Of a stretch of 64,000 nucleotides of DNA, positions 50,370-58,521 are shown in pieces. The stretch is from Methanoculleus taiwanensis (lineage in GTDB: Archaea > Halobacteriota > Methanomicrobia > Methanomicrobiales > Methanoculleaceae), in assembly GCF_004102725.1 (NCBI RefSeq), contig NZ_LHQS01000002.1, forward strand, positions 425,984-489,983, read 5' to 3'. The first letter of the stretch is position 1; every line of letters starts with the position of its first letter. The notes beneath the pieces are model-generated. The model made no database searches, was not told the origin of the DNA, and worked only from the letters and a program-made list of their open reading frames with translations. Both the position numbers and the translations under genes were made by a program.

Positions 50370-51005
50370 ATGGAACAGGCGAAGGTGGCTCACAGCGATA
50401 TCGTCGAGGCGTACGACACGATTGCACGGGATATTCTGGGACGGCCGGAGAGCGTTCCGAGCGCGATCCATAACATCCTGCTCAAACTGGCGGAGACGCA
50501 CCCCGGTGCGGTATACTGGATCACGCGGAAGTTCTCCCAGGAGTATCTCAAACTCTACGTCGCCGACACGGGCTACATCGGGATCGCCGACCGGTACGTT
50601 CCCGGAATGCTGTATCCGGGTGACATCGCCTTCTACGTGCTTCCCGAGAACCTGAGCGAAGGCGATGTCGTCCAGGTGATCTTCACCGACAAGGACGAGA
50701 TGCGGGTCTTCGTCGTTCACGGAAAGGTTTCATCCCTGCAGGAGGACGGTTCGGTCGAGGTGGAGGATATCAGAAGCGGCGAAGCCTACACGGTCGTCCC
50801 CTGGAACCTCCTCGGCAAGGTCGCCAGAGTCGTTCCCTTCCGCTCCGAGGAGTGGAACGACCTCTTCCCGCAGACAGGGGTGCCGGAGGACTGGATCACG
50901 ACCGCTCTTGAGGAGACTATCCGGAACGTGCAGTCCACCGGCATGCCGGATGCGGAAGCGGTGGTGAGCGAGCTCAAAAGCCGCCTCCAGGAACTCGTGC
51001 ACTGA
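50370..51005 (+). CDS. Hypothetical protein with signal-peptidase-like strand pattern
   Basis: A 211-residue soluble protein I do not recognise. The middle, MLYPGDIAFYVLPENLSEGDVVQVIF, given here only as a short pattern (GM-x-Y-P-G-D-I then L-S-E-G-D-V-V-Q-V), is arranged like the S26/S24 peptidase beta fold, but the catalytic Ser before M-x-P is not present (VPGMLYPGD). Other parts are an N-terminal helix (SDIVEAYDTIARDILGRPES) and a C-terminal helix (DAEAVVSELKSRLQELV). Lacks membrane segments. It is a good gene by codon use and has its own promoter; function unknown. Confidence 0.75.
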   Translation: MEQAKVAHSDIVEAYDTIARDILGRPESVPSAIHNILLKLAETHPGAVYWITRKFSQEYLKLYVADTGYIGIADRYVPGMLYPGDIAFYVLPENLSEGDVVQVIFTDKDEMRVFVVHGKVSSLQEDGSVEVEDIRSGEAYTVVPWNLLGKVARVVPFRSEEWNDLFPQTGVPEDWITTALEETIRNVQSTGMPDAEAVVSELKSRLQELVH

Positions 51006-51082
51006 TCCTGCGCCACTCTCTTTTTGTATCCGGCCTGTGCAGGACGGAAGCGTTCATCAGGCTCCCGGGCGACGAATACAGT

Positions 51083-51718
51083 ATGAGTACACCTGTCGAC
51101 GGGGCTCTGGGCGGCACCGACGCCGAGGGGATGAGCACCCACCGGCTCGAAGCGCTGACCGACGGGATCTTCGCCATCGCGATGACGCTTCTCGTGCTGA
51201 ACCTCGATGTTCCGGATGTTCCTCTGGAGACGGCCGCAAGCGCCGTTCCGGCCTTCCTCCTCTCGAACTGGCCGCAGTTCACCAATTATGCGGTCGCGTT
51301 CTTCGTGCTCGCCGGGTTCTGGACCGTCCACCATAAACAGTTCCACTCGATCCGGCATGTAACCGGGCCTCTGCTCTGGCTAAACATCCTCGCGCTGCTC
51401 TTTGTTGCCCTCGTCCCGTTTACGACGTCGCTCTCCGGAGATTACCATCCCATCCTGCTCTCTGCCGTCATCTTCGACGTGAACTTCCTGATCATCGGGA
51501 TCATCTATCTGGTGCAGTGGCTGTACGTCTCGGGCAACCCGGAGCGGTTCCTGCACGCGAGTGTCGACGGGCATCGCATTGTGCAGGCGAAAAGGAGGCT
51601 TCTCGTCCTCCCTCTGGCCGCCACTGCGGCGCTTGCCATATCGGTCATCATCGCTCCCGGGTTAAACGGGTTTGGGTATCTCATCATCCCGATCCTGCTC
51701 GCCGCTCTCCGCAGGTGA
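51083..51718 (+). CDS. TMEM175-family potassium-channel-like membrane protein
   Basis: A 211-residue integral membrane protein of the DUF1211/TMEM175 family. The defining first-helix motif R-x-x-A-x-x-D-G-I-F-A-I-A-x-T is present as RLEALTDGIFAIAMTLLVLN, followed by five further hydrophobic segments (for example FTNYAVAFFVLAGFWTVHHK and LLWLNILALLFVALVPFTTS). Prokaryotic members form tetrameric leak K+ channels. An ATG at 51131 (MSTHRLEAL) is an alternative start that drops a non-conserved N-terminus. Confidence 0.9.
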   Translation: MSTPVDGALGGTDAEGMSTHRLEALTDGIFAIAMTLLVLNLDVPDVPLETAASAVPAFLLSNWPQFTNYAVAFFVLAGFWTVHHKQFHSIRHVTGPLLWLNILALLFVALVPFTTSLSGDYHPILLSAVIFDVNFLIIGIIYLVQWLYVSGNPERFLHASVDGHRIVQAKRRLLVLPLAATAALAISVIIAPGLNGFGYLIIPILLAALRR

Positions 51719-51770
51719 CAGGAGAGCCACCTGCCGAACCTTTTTGAGCTCAGCCGCCATCCTGACGTGC

Positions 51771-52754
51771 ATGAAACACCTGATTGTGTTCGTACTGATC
51801 GCACTCTGTCTTCTGCCTGCAGTATCGGACGCATTCGTCTTCATCTCGGATGATCAGGCGGTGATAGCGACACCGATCGACGATGATGTAATTGCATCCG
51901 GCGGGACGATCCTGGTGAACGCTCCGGTACGGAGTCTGATCGCCACCGGGGGCTCGATCATCGTCAACGCCCCGGTTGCAGGGGACGTGATCGCCGCCGG
52001 CGGGACCATTATCGTCGGTGCCGATGTCGACGGCAAGGTGCTTGCGGCAGGGGGAAGCATCGGGATCAACGGAACCGTGGAGAACGTCTTTCTCACCGGG
52101 GGGACGGTGGTTCTCGGGTCGTCCGCAACGGTGCTCCGGGACGCGGTGATCAGCGCCGGGAGCGTTACCAATGCAGGAACCGTGGTGCGGAACCTGAGCG
52201 TCTCCGCCGGCACCTTCGAAAACCCCGGTACCGCCGGAGCCATCACCTACGAGCAGCAGGGCGGGCCGGATATGCCGGGTGGATTCGGCCTGCTCTCACT
52301 CCTCGTCACCGTCGGCTTCCTCTTCCTCGGGGTTATCCTGATCCAGATCTTTCCCGAGGAGTTTGCCCACGTCGTACGCGAGGTCGTAACCAATCCGATC
52401 ATCAAGACGATCGTCGGATTCTTCGGCGTCATCATATCGACCCTCATCCTCCTCGTGATCGCGATCACCGTCATAGGTCTGCCCATCGCCGCTGTTCTCG
52501 GGATGTTCTTTCTCGTTGCGGTCCTGCTCTCGAGCCTCTTTGTTGCCTTCGCCCTCGGGGACGTCGTCGTCTCGCGCCTCCGGTGGAAGACGGGGGTTAC
52601 CGCAATCTTTGTGCTCGGTTTCGTCCTGTTGCAGATCTCCTACCTCATTCCGGTGCTTGGCTGGCTCGTCCAGGTAGGGGCGGTCAGTCTCGGGTACGGC
52701 GCGTTCCTCTATGCCCTGCGGGACGCGTGGCGGGTGTACTCGGGGGCGGCGTGA
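51771..52754 (+). CDS. Bactofilin-like beta-helix domain fused to membrane segments
   Basis: 327 residues from the ATG at 51771. A signal peptide or anchor (HLIVFVLIALCLLPAVSDAF) is followed by about eight short right-handed beta-helix turns with repeated I-A-S/T-G-G-T/S-I-x-V-N-A-P patterns (residues about 35-150), like the polymer-forming core of bactofilins and related extracellular proteins. Four or five membrane segments follow (GLLSLLVTVGFLFLGVILIQ and onward). The arrangement suggests an exported beta-helix anchored by a C-terminal membrane domain. Role unknown; perhaps envelope structure. Confidence 0.8.
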   Translation: MKHLIVFVLIALCLLPAVSDAFVFISDDQAVIATPIDDDVIASGGTILVNAPVRSLIATGGSIIVNAPVAGDVIAAGGTIIVGADVDGKVLAAGGSIGINGTVENVFLTGGTVVLGSSATVLRDAVISAGSVTNAGTVVRNLSVSAGTFENPGTAGAITYEQQGGPDMPGGFGLLSLLVTVGFLFLGVILIQIFPEEFAHVVREVVTNPIIKTIVGFFGVIISTLILLVIAITVIGLPIAAVLGMFFLVAVLLSSLFVAFALGDVVVSRLRWKTGVTAIFVLGFVLLQISYLIPVLGWLVQVGAVSLGYGAFLYALRDAWRVYSGAA

Positions 52755-52795
52755 GGCGGAATACCTTTTTCCGGTGTCCGAGAGAGAAGAAGGGT

Positions 52796-53077
52796 ATGGA
52801 ACCGCACGACCTGAATATGGCCGCACAACCCTGCCGATGGTGCGGCGGCACCGGCAGAAGCAACGAACTCCACCGGAGGTATGCTCCGGGCACCTGCCGT
52901 GCCTGTGCCGGAGCCGGCACCGTCCTCGTCTATCTGCCGGCATCGGCATGCCCGGGGTGCGGGGGGACAGGCGTGCACGGCATCCGTGACCCGGTCTACG
53001 GCAGCGTTCCCTGCCACGACTGTTCCGGCACCGGGTGGAGTTTCTTCATGCACCGGTTCGACGGTGACGGCGTCTAA
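52796..53077 (+). CDS. Small protein with two DnaJ-type zinc-finger modules
   Basis: 93 residues, almost entirely four C-x-x-C-x-G-x-G repeats: CRWCGGTG, CRACAGAG, CPGCGGTG and CHDCSGTG, the cysteine-rich domain of DnaJ without the J domain or substrate-binding part. Eight cysteines would bind two zinc ions. I start at the ATG at 52796, after an A/G-rich stretch. It ends 4 bases inside the convergent Rsm22 gene. Similar mini-proteins are thought to be redox or protein-folding helpers; the role is not established. Confidence 0.8.
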   Translation: MEPHDLNMAAQPCRWCGGTGRSNELHRRYAPGTCRACAGAGTVLVYLPASACPGCGGTGVHGIRDPVYGSVPCHDCSGTGWSFFMHRFDGDGV

Positions 53078-54579
53078 CTGTCGGCGGGGCTCGTGCCGGG
53101 CGAGACCCGTTCGATTGTGGTATCCGGCTGGATAACGAGGTTGTAGGCGTCGTGTTCCCGGTTGTAGCGGACGACGACGCCGGAGATCCGGACGATATCG
53201 CCGTAGGGTGTGTTCTGCAGGATATACCGGTTCTCGCCCTTCAGGTAGCGGGGAACGATCGCGTAGACAGGGTTTGCGGGCGTCCCGTCGCAGAGTTTAT
53301 AGACCTTCGAGTCGGCATCCCCGAGGTTGCCGGACATGACCGCGGCGACGACGTTGATCCGCCTGTTCCGGTGGCGCTGGAGCTGCGAGAAGCGGGCGGC
53401 CTTCGCCCCGGCGGGCACCCGGTAGTCGCAGCGCGCCTGCCGGTCTTTTCTGATCGTTGCCGAGGAGTATTTGATATCGGTATTGACGAACCGGTAGCCC
53501 TCGGAACCTTCGGCAAGCCCCTTCATCAGCCGTGTCGGGCGGATGTCGATCTTCTGCTCGAACGTCCAGCACCGGGAAGGGTTGCAGTGCGTGCCCCAGA
53601 TGAACGAGCACGGCCGGTAGATGGCAAGGTCGCTCTTCGCCAGCTCGAGGACGGTCTCGCGCATCGTGGTCGCGTTGGCGAGATCCGCGGGCTCGACGAT
53701 GACGATCGTCCCGTCGTCGGCGAGGCGATCCGCGAGGGAGAGGACGAGCTCGGCACGTTCTTTGACGGAGATCTGGCGGAGTTCGTTCAGCACGTTCGAG
53801 AAGACCATAAGATCGATCTTGCCCGGGACGGCGCCCTTCGGCAGCGCCTGCAGGTCGGCGAGGAGCGGCTTTTCAACGGTCACTCTCCCGCCGGGTGCGG
53901 CCGCCGGAGGCACGAGGGCGTTATAGGCCTCGAGGTTTTCTTCGGAACGGTCGATGGCAAAGATGCGGGCACTCCCCTGCCCGAGTCGGTCGAGGAGATC
54001 GATGATCGCGAGCGGCACGACACCGGGGCCTGACCCGACGTCGAGGATCCGCATCCGTTCCTTGACGAGCCCGTCTTCGATGAGCTGCCAGAGGATGTGC
54101 TCGAACTGCACCAGGTAAACCGGGGCGTGGTAGCCGAGATAGCCGAGCACCTGGTAGCCTTTCTGGTATCTGCCCGCCTGCTCTCTCCAGTAGCGGCTCT
54201 TCTGTGCGAGGATGGTGCTCCTCATCCGTTCGAGCACCGTCGGGTCATCCCACGCTTTTCCGGTCTTCTTCTCGATGTAGGCCTCGATGAGCTGCTGGGT
54301 GCTCTCGGGGACGGCGGGAGACCGGAAGAACGCCTCCTGCCGCTTTCGTCCGCCGCCCGTGGGGGTAAGCGGCCCCGGCGGCGGCATCCGCGCGAGCTCG
54401 TAATCCTCGCCCCGGGGGCGGATCGTAAGGTCGAGGCCCTGGAGGGCGGGCTCTATCGCTGCCGCGAGATCCGGCAGCGACCGCTCGTCCGCCAGGCACT
54501 GCCTGACTTCGGAGAGGCGGAAACTGGCCGATCTCGCCGCCAGATGCTTCAGGGTTGCAATGACCTCCTGCTCGCTCAT
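53074..54579 (-). CDS. Rsm22-family (class I SAM) methyltransferase with C-terminal extension
   Basis: A 501-residue protein. The helical N-terminus (residues 1-160) includes YLGYHAPVYLVQFEHILWQL. SAM motif I is RMRILDVGSGPGVVPLAIID, with AIDRSEENLEAYNAL, VFSNVLNELRQISVKERAEL and IVIVEPADLANATTM following, the Rsm22 pattern of mitochondrial/ribosome-associated methyltransferases. Cysteines in PCSFIWGTHCNPSRCW correspond to the family's metal-binding cluster. A final about 80 residues (YGDIVRISGVVVRYNREHDA) look like an OB-fold, suggesting RNA binding. It begins 57 bases after iorB. Confidence 0.82.
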   Translation of the reverse strand: MSEQEVIATLKHLAARSASFRLSEVRQCLADERSLPDLAAAIEPALQGLDLTIRPRGEDYELARMPPPGPLTPTGGGRKRQEAFFRSPAVPESTQQLIEAYIEKKTGKAWDDPTVLERMRSTILAQKSRYWREQAGRYQKGYQVLGYLGYHAPVYLVQFEHILWQLIEDGLVKERMRILDVGSGPGVVPLAIIDLLDRLGQGSARIFAIDRSEENLEAYNALVPPAAAPGGRVTVEKPLLADLQALPKGAVPGKIDLMVFSNVLNELRQISVKERAELVLSLADRLADDGTIVIVEPADLANATTMRETVLELAKSDLAIYRPCSFIWGTHCNPSRCWTFEQKIDIRPTRLMKGLAEGSEGYRFVNTDIKYSSATIRKDRQARCDYRVPAGAKAARFSQLQRHRNRRINVVAAVMSGNLGDADSKVYKLCDGTPANPVYAIVPRYLKGENRYILQNTPYGDIVRISGVVVRYNREHDAYNLVIQPDTTIERVSPGTSPADS

Positions 54580-54636
54580 GGTCTTATCTCCTCTCCTGCT
54601 GGGTTAATAGGAGTTGTGGAGCGAGCAGCCATCCGA

Positions 54637-55221
54637 TCAGCATCCGCGGTCGGTACTCCGGCCGATACGGAATGCCTTCTCATTGATCTCGATCGTCTTT
54701 TTCGGGACGCATTTTCTGACCGCTTCGAGAAGCGCCTCCGGGGAGAGCGGGATATCGACCGAGGCGGCACCGAGCATGACGATGTTCTGCGCGAGCGTGC
54801 TGCCCGCCTCTGCGGCGAGTGCCGCCGCATCGACGCAGGTGACGGAGAGCCCCGCAAGGCCGGTGAGAATCTCGCTCTCGTCCGGGATCTGGAGGTTCTG
54901 CATGTATACCGAGGTCGGCGGAACGAACCGGCTGTTCGTCACGACTCTGCCACCCTCCGGCAGGTAGTGGCGGTAGCGGAGCGCTTCGAGGAGATCGAAG
55001 GCGATCAGGAGATCGGCCGTTCCCGGCGCGATCAGCGAACCGTGCTCGGCACCGATGCGGACGTGGCTCTCGACCGATCCACCCCGCTGGGCCATGCCGT
55101 GCGTCTCCGCACTGCGGACGGGCTTTCCTTCGGCGATGCATGCCTCCCCGAGGACGTTTGAGGCGAGCACCGTGCCCTGCCCGCCGATCCCGACTATCAG
55201 AATATCGAACGAGTCTTTCAT
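54637..55221 (-). CDS. iorB: Indolepyruvate:ferredoxin oxidoreductase beta subunit
   Basis: A 194-residue gamma-domain-like subunit. FDILIVGIGGQGTVLASNVL, GMAQRGGSVESHVRIG and DLLIAFDLLEALRYRHYL are the IorB/pyruvate-oxidoreductase gamma signatures. With IorA it converts arylpyruvates to aryl-acyl-CoA plus CO2 with ferredoxin as acceptor (or the reverse reaction, to make aromatic amino acids). I start at the ATG at 55221, overlapping iorA by 4 bases. Confidence 0.94.
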   Translation of the reverse strand: MKDSFDILIVGIGGQGTVLASNVLGEACIAEGKPVRSAETHGMAQRGGSVESHVRIGAEHGSLIAPGTADLLIAFDLLEALRYRHYLPEGGRVVTNSRFVPPTSVYMQNLQIPDESEILTGLAGLSVTCVDAAALAAEAGSTLAQNIVMLGAASVDIPLSPEALLEAVRKCVPKKTIEINEKAFRIGRSTDRGC

Positions 55222-56993
55222 CGTCTCCCCTCCTTTCGAATGGCGCCTGCAGGACAGATGTCGGCGCAGACCCCGCACCCGGCACAGAGTTCGGTCACGA
55301 ACGCTTTCTCGTCCACGAACGCGATCGCCGGGCAGCCGAACGAGCGGCAGACGCCGCACCCGGTGCAGCGGTCGGTATCCACGGCATAGGGCTTTCGCTT
55401 CATCCCGGCGCGGCGTGCCGAGATGACGCAGGGCTGCTTTGCGATGATCACTTTGACGCCGCTTTTTTCCTTCGCCTGGCGGAAGGTGGAAAGGAGCATC
55501 GGAAGATCGTAGGGGTCGACCGTCTCGACGAACGCAACGCCGCAGGCGCGGCAGATGGCGTCGAGCGATATTGGAGTACTCTCCTCGCCCATCGCCGTCA
55601 CACCGGTGTTCGGATTCGGCTGGTGGCCGGTCATGGCGGTAATCCGGTTGTCGAGGATCACTACCGTCATATCCGCGCCGTTGTAGACGGCGTTTAAGAG
55701 GCCCGGTATCCCGGTATGGAGGAAGGTCGAATCCCCTATGGTGCAGACGACATCCCGCTCCTCACCGGACTGTTTCATTCCGCTGCCGACCGTGATCGAG
55801 GCGCCCATGCAGATCGTCGTATCGACGCCGCCGAGCTGGAGGCCGAGGGTGTAGCACCCGATGTCGCTTGGGAATATGCCGTCTTTGAAGACCTTCCGCA
55901 TTGCGTAGAAGGCGGAACGGTGCATGCAGCCCGCGCAGAGGATCGGCGGGCGCGGCGGTATTCCTTCGACCGGCGATGCGGGCGGGAAGGATTTCGTCGG
56001 GGCAAAGCCGGCCTTCTCCATGGCGAGTGCCACTCCGGCGGGGGAGAGTTCGCCCTCGAAGGGAACGGTGCCTGAGAGCTTTCCATAGACCTCGGCCGCG
56101 GTTGCAACCCTCCGCACCGCCTCCTCGACGACCGGTGCAAGCTCCTCGACGACGAGAACGCGCGTATGCCGCTCTACGAACCCGCGGAGCCAGTCCTCGT
56201 CGATCGGGTATGCTCCTACCTTCGCGAAGGAAATGTCGTCAGGGATAACCTCCTGGACGTAGGAGGCGGCAACGCCGCTTGCTATGATCCCGGTCGTTCC
56301 CCGGATCTCGGCGTGGTTATAGCCGAGCTCGACGAGCCGTTTTTTGATCCCCTGCTGCTTCTCGTTCAGTTTCACGTGAAGCACGCGGGTGTGCGCCGGG
56401 ATGACCACGTACTGCTTCGGGTCGCGGCGGAACATGCCTTTGCGGTGCTCCTGCCCGACCTCGCCGAGCGTCACGTCGCTCTTCGAGTGGCAGATACGCG
56501 TCGTCGGCCGGAAGATGACGGGAAGGTTGAACTCTTCGGAGAGAGCGAATGCATCCCGGATCATATCGTGCGCCTCCTGGACGGTCGCGGGGTCGAGACA
56601 GGGTACCCGGGCGAAATGAGCGTAACACCGGGTGTCCTGCTCGTTCTGGGAGCTGTGTGCGAAGGGATCGTCGGCGGAAAGCACGACGAGTCCTCCCGTA
56701 ACGCCGGTGTACGCGCTCGTCATCAGGGGATCCGCCGCGACGTTCAGGCCGACGTGCTTGGTCGTGAAGAGTGCGCGGGCGGTGCACCACGCAGCCGCGA
56801 GTGCGTTCTCATAGGCGACCTTCTCGTTCGTCGACCACTCCACGTAGAACGATCGTTCCCCCTGCGATCGGAGAATGTCTATCACTTCAGAAGAAGGCGT
56901 TCCCGGATAACCGCTTGCAAAATCGATATTTGCCTCAAGGCATCCGTGTGCGATGGCCTCGTTCCCGAGTAGGTATCGTGTTGCCATATCCAC
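55218..56993 (-). CDS. iorA: Indolepyruvate:ferredoxin oxidoreductase alpha subunit
   Basis: A 591-residue TPP enzyme. Pyruvate-type domain I opens it (YLLGNEAIAHGCLEANIDFA, SGYPGTPSSEV), the TPP site is CTIGDSTFLHTGIPGLLNAV with NAVYNGADMTVVILDN, and the C-terminus has two [4Fe-4S] ferredoxin motifs, CTGCGVCRSFGCP and CAGCGVCADICP. Length is usual for IorA. A minus-strand TATA-like CTTAAAAA near 57015-57022 gives a short leader; the ATG two codons later is an alternative start. Confidence 0.95.
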   Translation of the reverse strand: MDMATRYLLGNEAIAHGCLEANIDFASGYPGTPSSEVIDILRSQGERSFYVEWSTNEKVAYENALAAAWCTARALFTTKHVGLNVAADPLMTSAYTGVTGGLVVLSADDPFAHSSQNEQDTRCYAHFARVPCLDPATVQEAHDMIRDAFALSEEFNLPVIFRPTTRICHSKSDVTLGEVGQEHRKGMFRRDPKQYVVIPAHTRVLHVKLNEKQQGIKKRLVELGYNHAEIRGTTGIIASGVAASYVQEVIPDDISFAKVGAYPIDEDWLRGFVERHTRVLVVEELAPVVEEAVRRVATAAEVYGKLSGTVPFEGELSPAGVALAMEKAGFAPTKSFPPASPVEGIPPRPPILCAGCMHRSAFYAMRKVFKDGIFPSDIGCYTLGLQLGGVDTTICMGASITVGSGMKQSGEERDVVCTIGDSTFLHTGIPGLLNAVYNGADMTVVILDNRITAMTGHQPNPNTGVTAMGEESTPISLDAICRACGVAFVETVDPYDLPMLLSTFRQAKEKSGVKVIIAKQPCVISARRAGMKRKPYAVDTDRCTGCGVCRSFGCPAIAFVDEKAFVTELCAGCGVCADICPAGAIRKEGRR

Positions 56994-57051
56994 TCTAAAT
57001 GTACCTCAATCATCGGTTTTTAAGATACTGATCCGAAACTCGATTCAAAAC

Positions 57052-57060
57052 CCTTAATAC
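57052..57060 (+). promoter_or_regulatory. tRNA-Ile TATA box
   Basis: CCTTAATAC ends 36 bases before the mature tRNA 5' end, a usual archaeal spacing with a short 5' trailer. Confidence 0.5.
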
Positions 57061-57096
57061 CTACGACGAGAGAAGTAGTAGGGTAGTTCCATAAGG

Positions 57097-57169
57097 GGGC
57101 CCGTAGCATAGCTGGTGGTGCACCCGGCTGATAACCGGGAGGTCATGCGTTCGAATCGCATCGGGCCCA
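57097..57169 (+). tRNA. tRNA-Ile (anticodon GAT)
   Basis: A 73-nt cloverleaf with acceptor GGGCCCG (57097-57103) and CGGGCCC (57162-57168), discriminator A57169, anticodon stem CCCGG/CCGGG around the loop CTGATAA (57128-57134) and T arm ATGCG-TTCGAAT-CGCAT. All stems pair. No CCA and no intron. Confidence 0.93.
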
Positions 57170-57476
57170 TTTTCCCTTCTTTGCATTTCTAATCGGATAA
57201 AACCGGCTTTCCGAATCCCTTCTCCGGCGCCTGTCTTCTGCGTTTTCTGCTTTTGTTTCTGCCTCTTTAAAATACGTTTTCCCTTTCATAGCCGGGGCGT
57301 TCGTCGATTCCGCGATGCGCGCCGGGGTACGCGGCGGGGAGCCGGTTATGCCGACCCCCGTCTCCGAACCGACGAGCAGATGGTTGAAGCAGGACCGCGT
57401 GACCCGGGGATGCTACGGTGCAGTGCCGCATCTCCCCTCTTGAAGGATTAATATCCCCTGCATGCCTATTCTCTGT
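57170..57476. other. Intergenic stretch after tRNA-Ile
   Basis: No convincing gene. T-rich at 57170-57190 and 57241-57275, which would stop tRNA transcription. GGATTAATAT (57444-57453) is a TATA-like box for the membrane protein starting at 57477, implying a nearly leaderless mRNA. Confidence 0.5.
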
Positions 57477-57929
57477 ATGGATAAAAACCAGAAAGCTGTC
57501 CTGGTCGTCGGACTTCTTGCGGTTCTGGGACTGCTCTTCATCAATATCTATCTCGCGCTCATCGCACTCGTCATCGTGCTCGTTCTCCTGATGAGCCTGC
57601 GGATCATGAGCGATGCCGTCGATAACCCCGAGATCGTCGCGGTACTGAACGAGGACGCGAAGGGAGTGACCGTGAGGAACCGGGGGAACGCCGAGGCGTT
57701 CAGGATTCACGTCGCCGTCGTTCCGCTCAACATCGAGTTCGACGTCCCGTCTCTGAAGGTGGATGAAACGTCGGAGTACGCGCTGCCGGTGATGATCGAG
57801 CAGGCAAAAGCGGTTGTCACCTATGAAAACGATCGCGGCCAGAAGTACAGTCAGTCATACGCGCTCTCGGCGCTTGGAGGCGACGAAGACCTATTAAAAC
57901 CGGTATTCCCGATATTCGGGTGGAAATAA
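57477..57929 (+). CDS. Small membrane protein of unknown function
   Basis: 150 residues from the ATG at 57477 (57462 would add five). Two adjacent membrane segments, AVLVVGLLAVLGLLFINIYL and IALVIVLVLLMSLRIM, are followed by a soluble beta-rich domain (VAVLNEDAKGVTVRNRGNAE, FDVPSLKVDETSEYALPVM) resembling a small immunoglobulin-like fold that would lie on one face of the membrane. Codon use is fully typical. Function not recognised. Confidence 0.75.
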   Translation: MDKNQKAVLVVGLLAVLGLLFINIYLALIALVIVLVLLMSLRIMSDAVDNPEIVAVLNEDAKGVTVRNRGNAEAFRIHVAVVPLNIEFDVPSLKVDETSEYALPVMIEQAKAVVTYENDRGQKYSQSYALSALGGDEDLLKPVFPIFGWK

Positions 57930-57932
57930 GGG

Positions 57933-58457
57933 TTATGAGGATAGATACTCGAGCGTCTTGCCGAGGGCGTCGACAAGCTCTCTCTCTTTCTGCAGGTATT
58001 CCCGCATCGCCCGGTAGAGCATAAACATGATCTCGTAGCCGTAGAGGTCGAGCGCGGTAGCCGGATCGAGCGGGTTTTTGTACGAATCAGTCCGGATCTC
58101 GGTTGAACTGTACATCAGTTCGTAAAAGGAGCCGTCTTCGGAGAGGACGCAGATCTGGGTGTCGACCGCCTTGTTCAGATCGTCCGGCCGATACGCGAGC
58201 GGTTCGGTCTTGCCGAGGAGGATCATCTTCTCAGGGTAGAACTCGGGATCGTAGAGTTCCCCATTCGCATCCTTCCGTGCCCGGTTAAGCATGGAAAGGC
58301 CGATCCGGGAGACGAGCGGTGCGGTTTCTTCGGCCATGCGGGCAAGGAGGGCGCCCTCCTGCTTTTTGATCTCCGCTGCACGCTCTTCCTCGACACCGGC
58401 GAGTTCTTTGAGGCTCTCGATCAGTCGGGCATAGCCCTCTTCAATAATCTCGTCCAT
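57933..58457 (-). CDS. Hypothetical helical protein
   Basis: A 174-residue, acidic, mostly helical soluble protein. The N-terminus (ARLIESLKELAGVEEERAAE and IKKQEGALLARMAEETAPLV) is a coiled-coil-like region, and the C-terminus contains ELMYSSTEIRTDSYKNPLDP and YGYEIMFMLYRAMREYLQKE. I do not recognise the family. It stands alone; its 3' end nearly touches the convergent membrane protein gene (3 bases between stops). Confidence 0.72.
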   Translation of the reverse strand: MDEIIEEGYARLIESLKELAGVEEERAAEIKKQEGALLARMAEETAPLVSRIGLSMLNRARKDANGELYDPEFYPEKMILLGKTEPLAYRPDDLNKAVDTQICVLSEDGSFYELMYSSTEIRTDSYKNPLDPATALDLYGYEIMFMLYRAMREYLQKERELVDALGKTLEYLSS

Positions 58458-58521
58458 AGGTCGTCTCCGTTCTTTCTTCGTGAACGTATTCTCTTGCCGC
58501 GCCCCGGATAAAGATGCCGGA

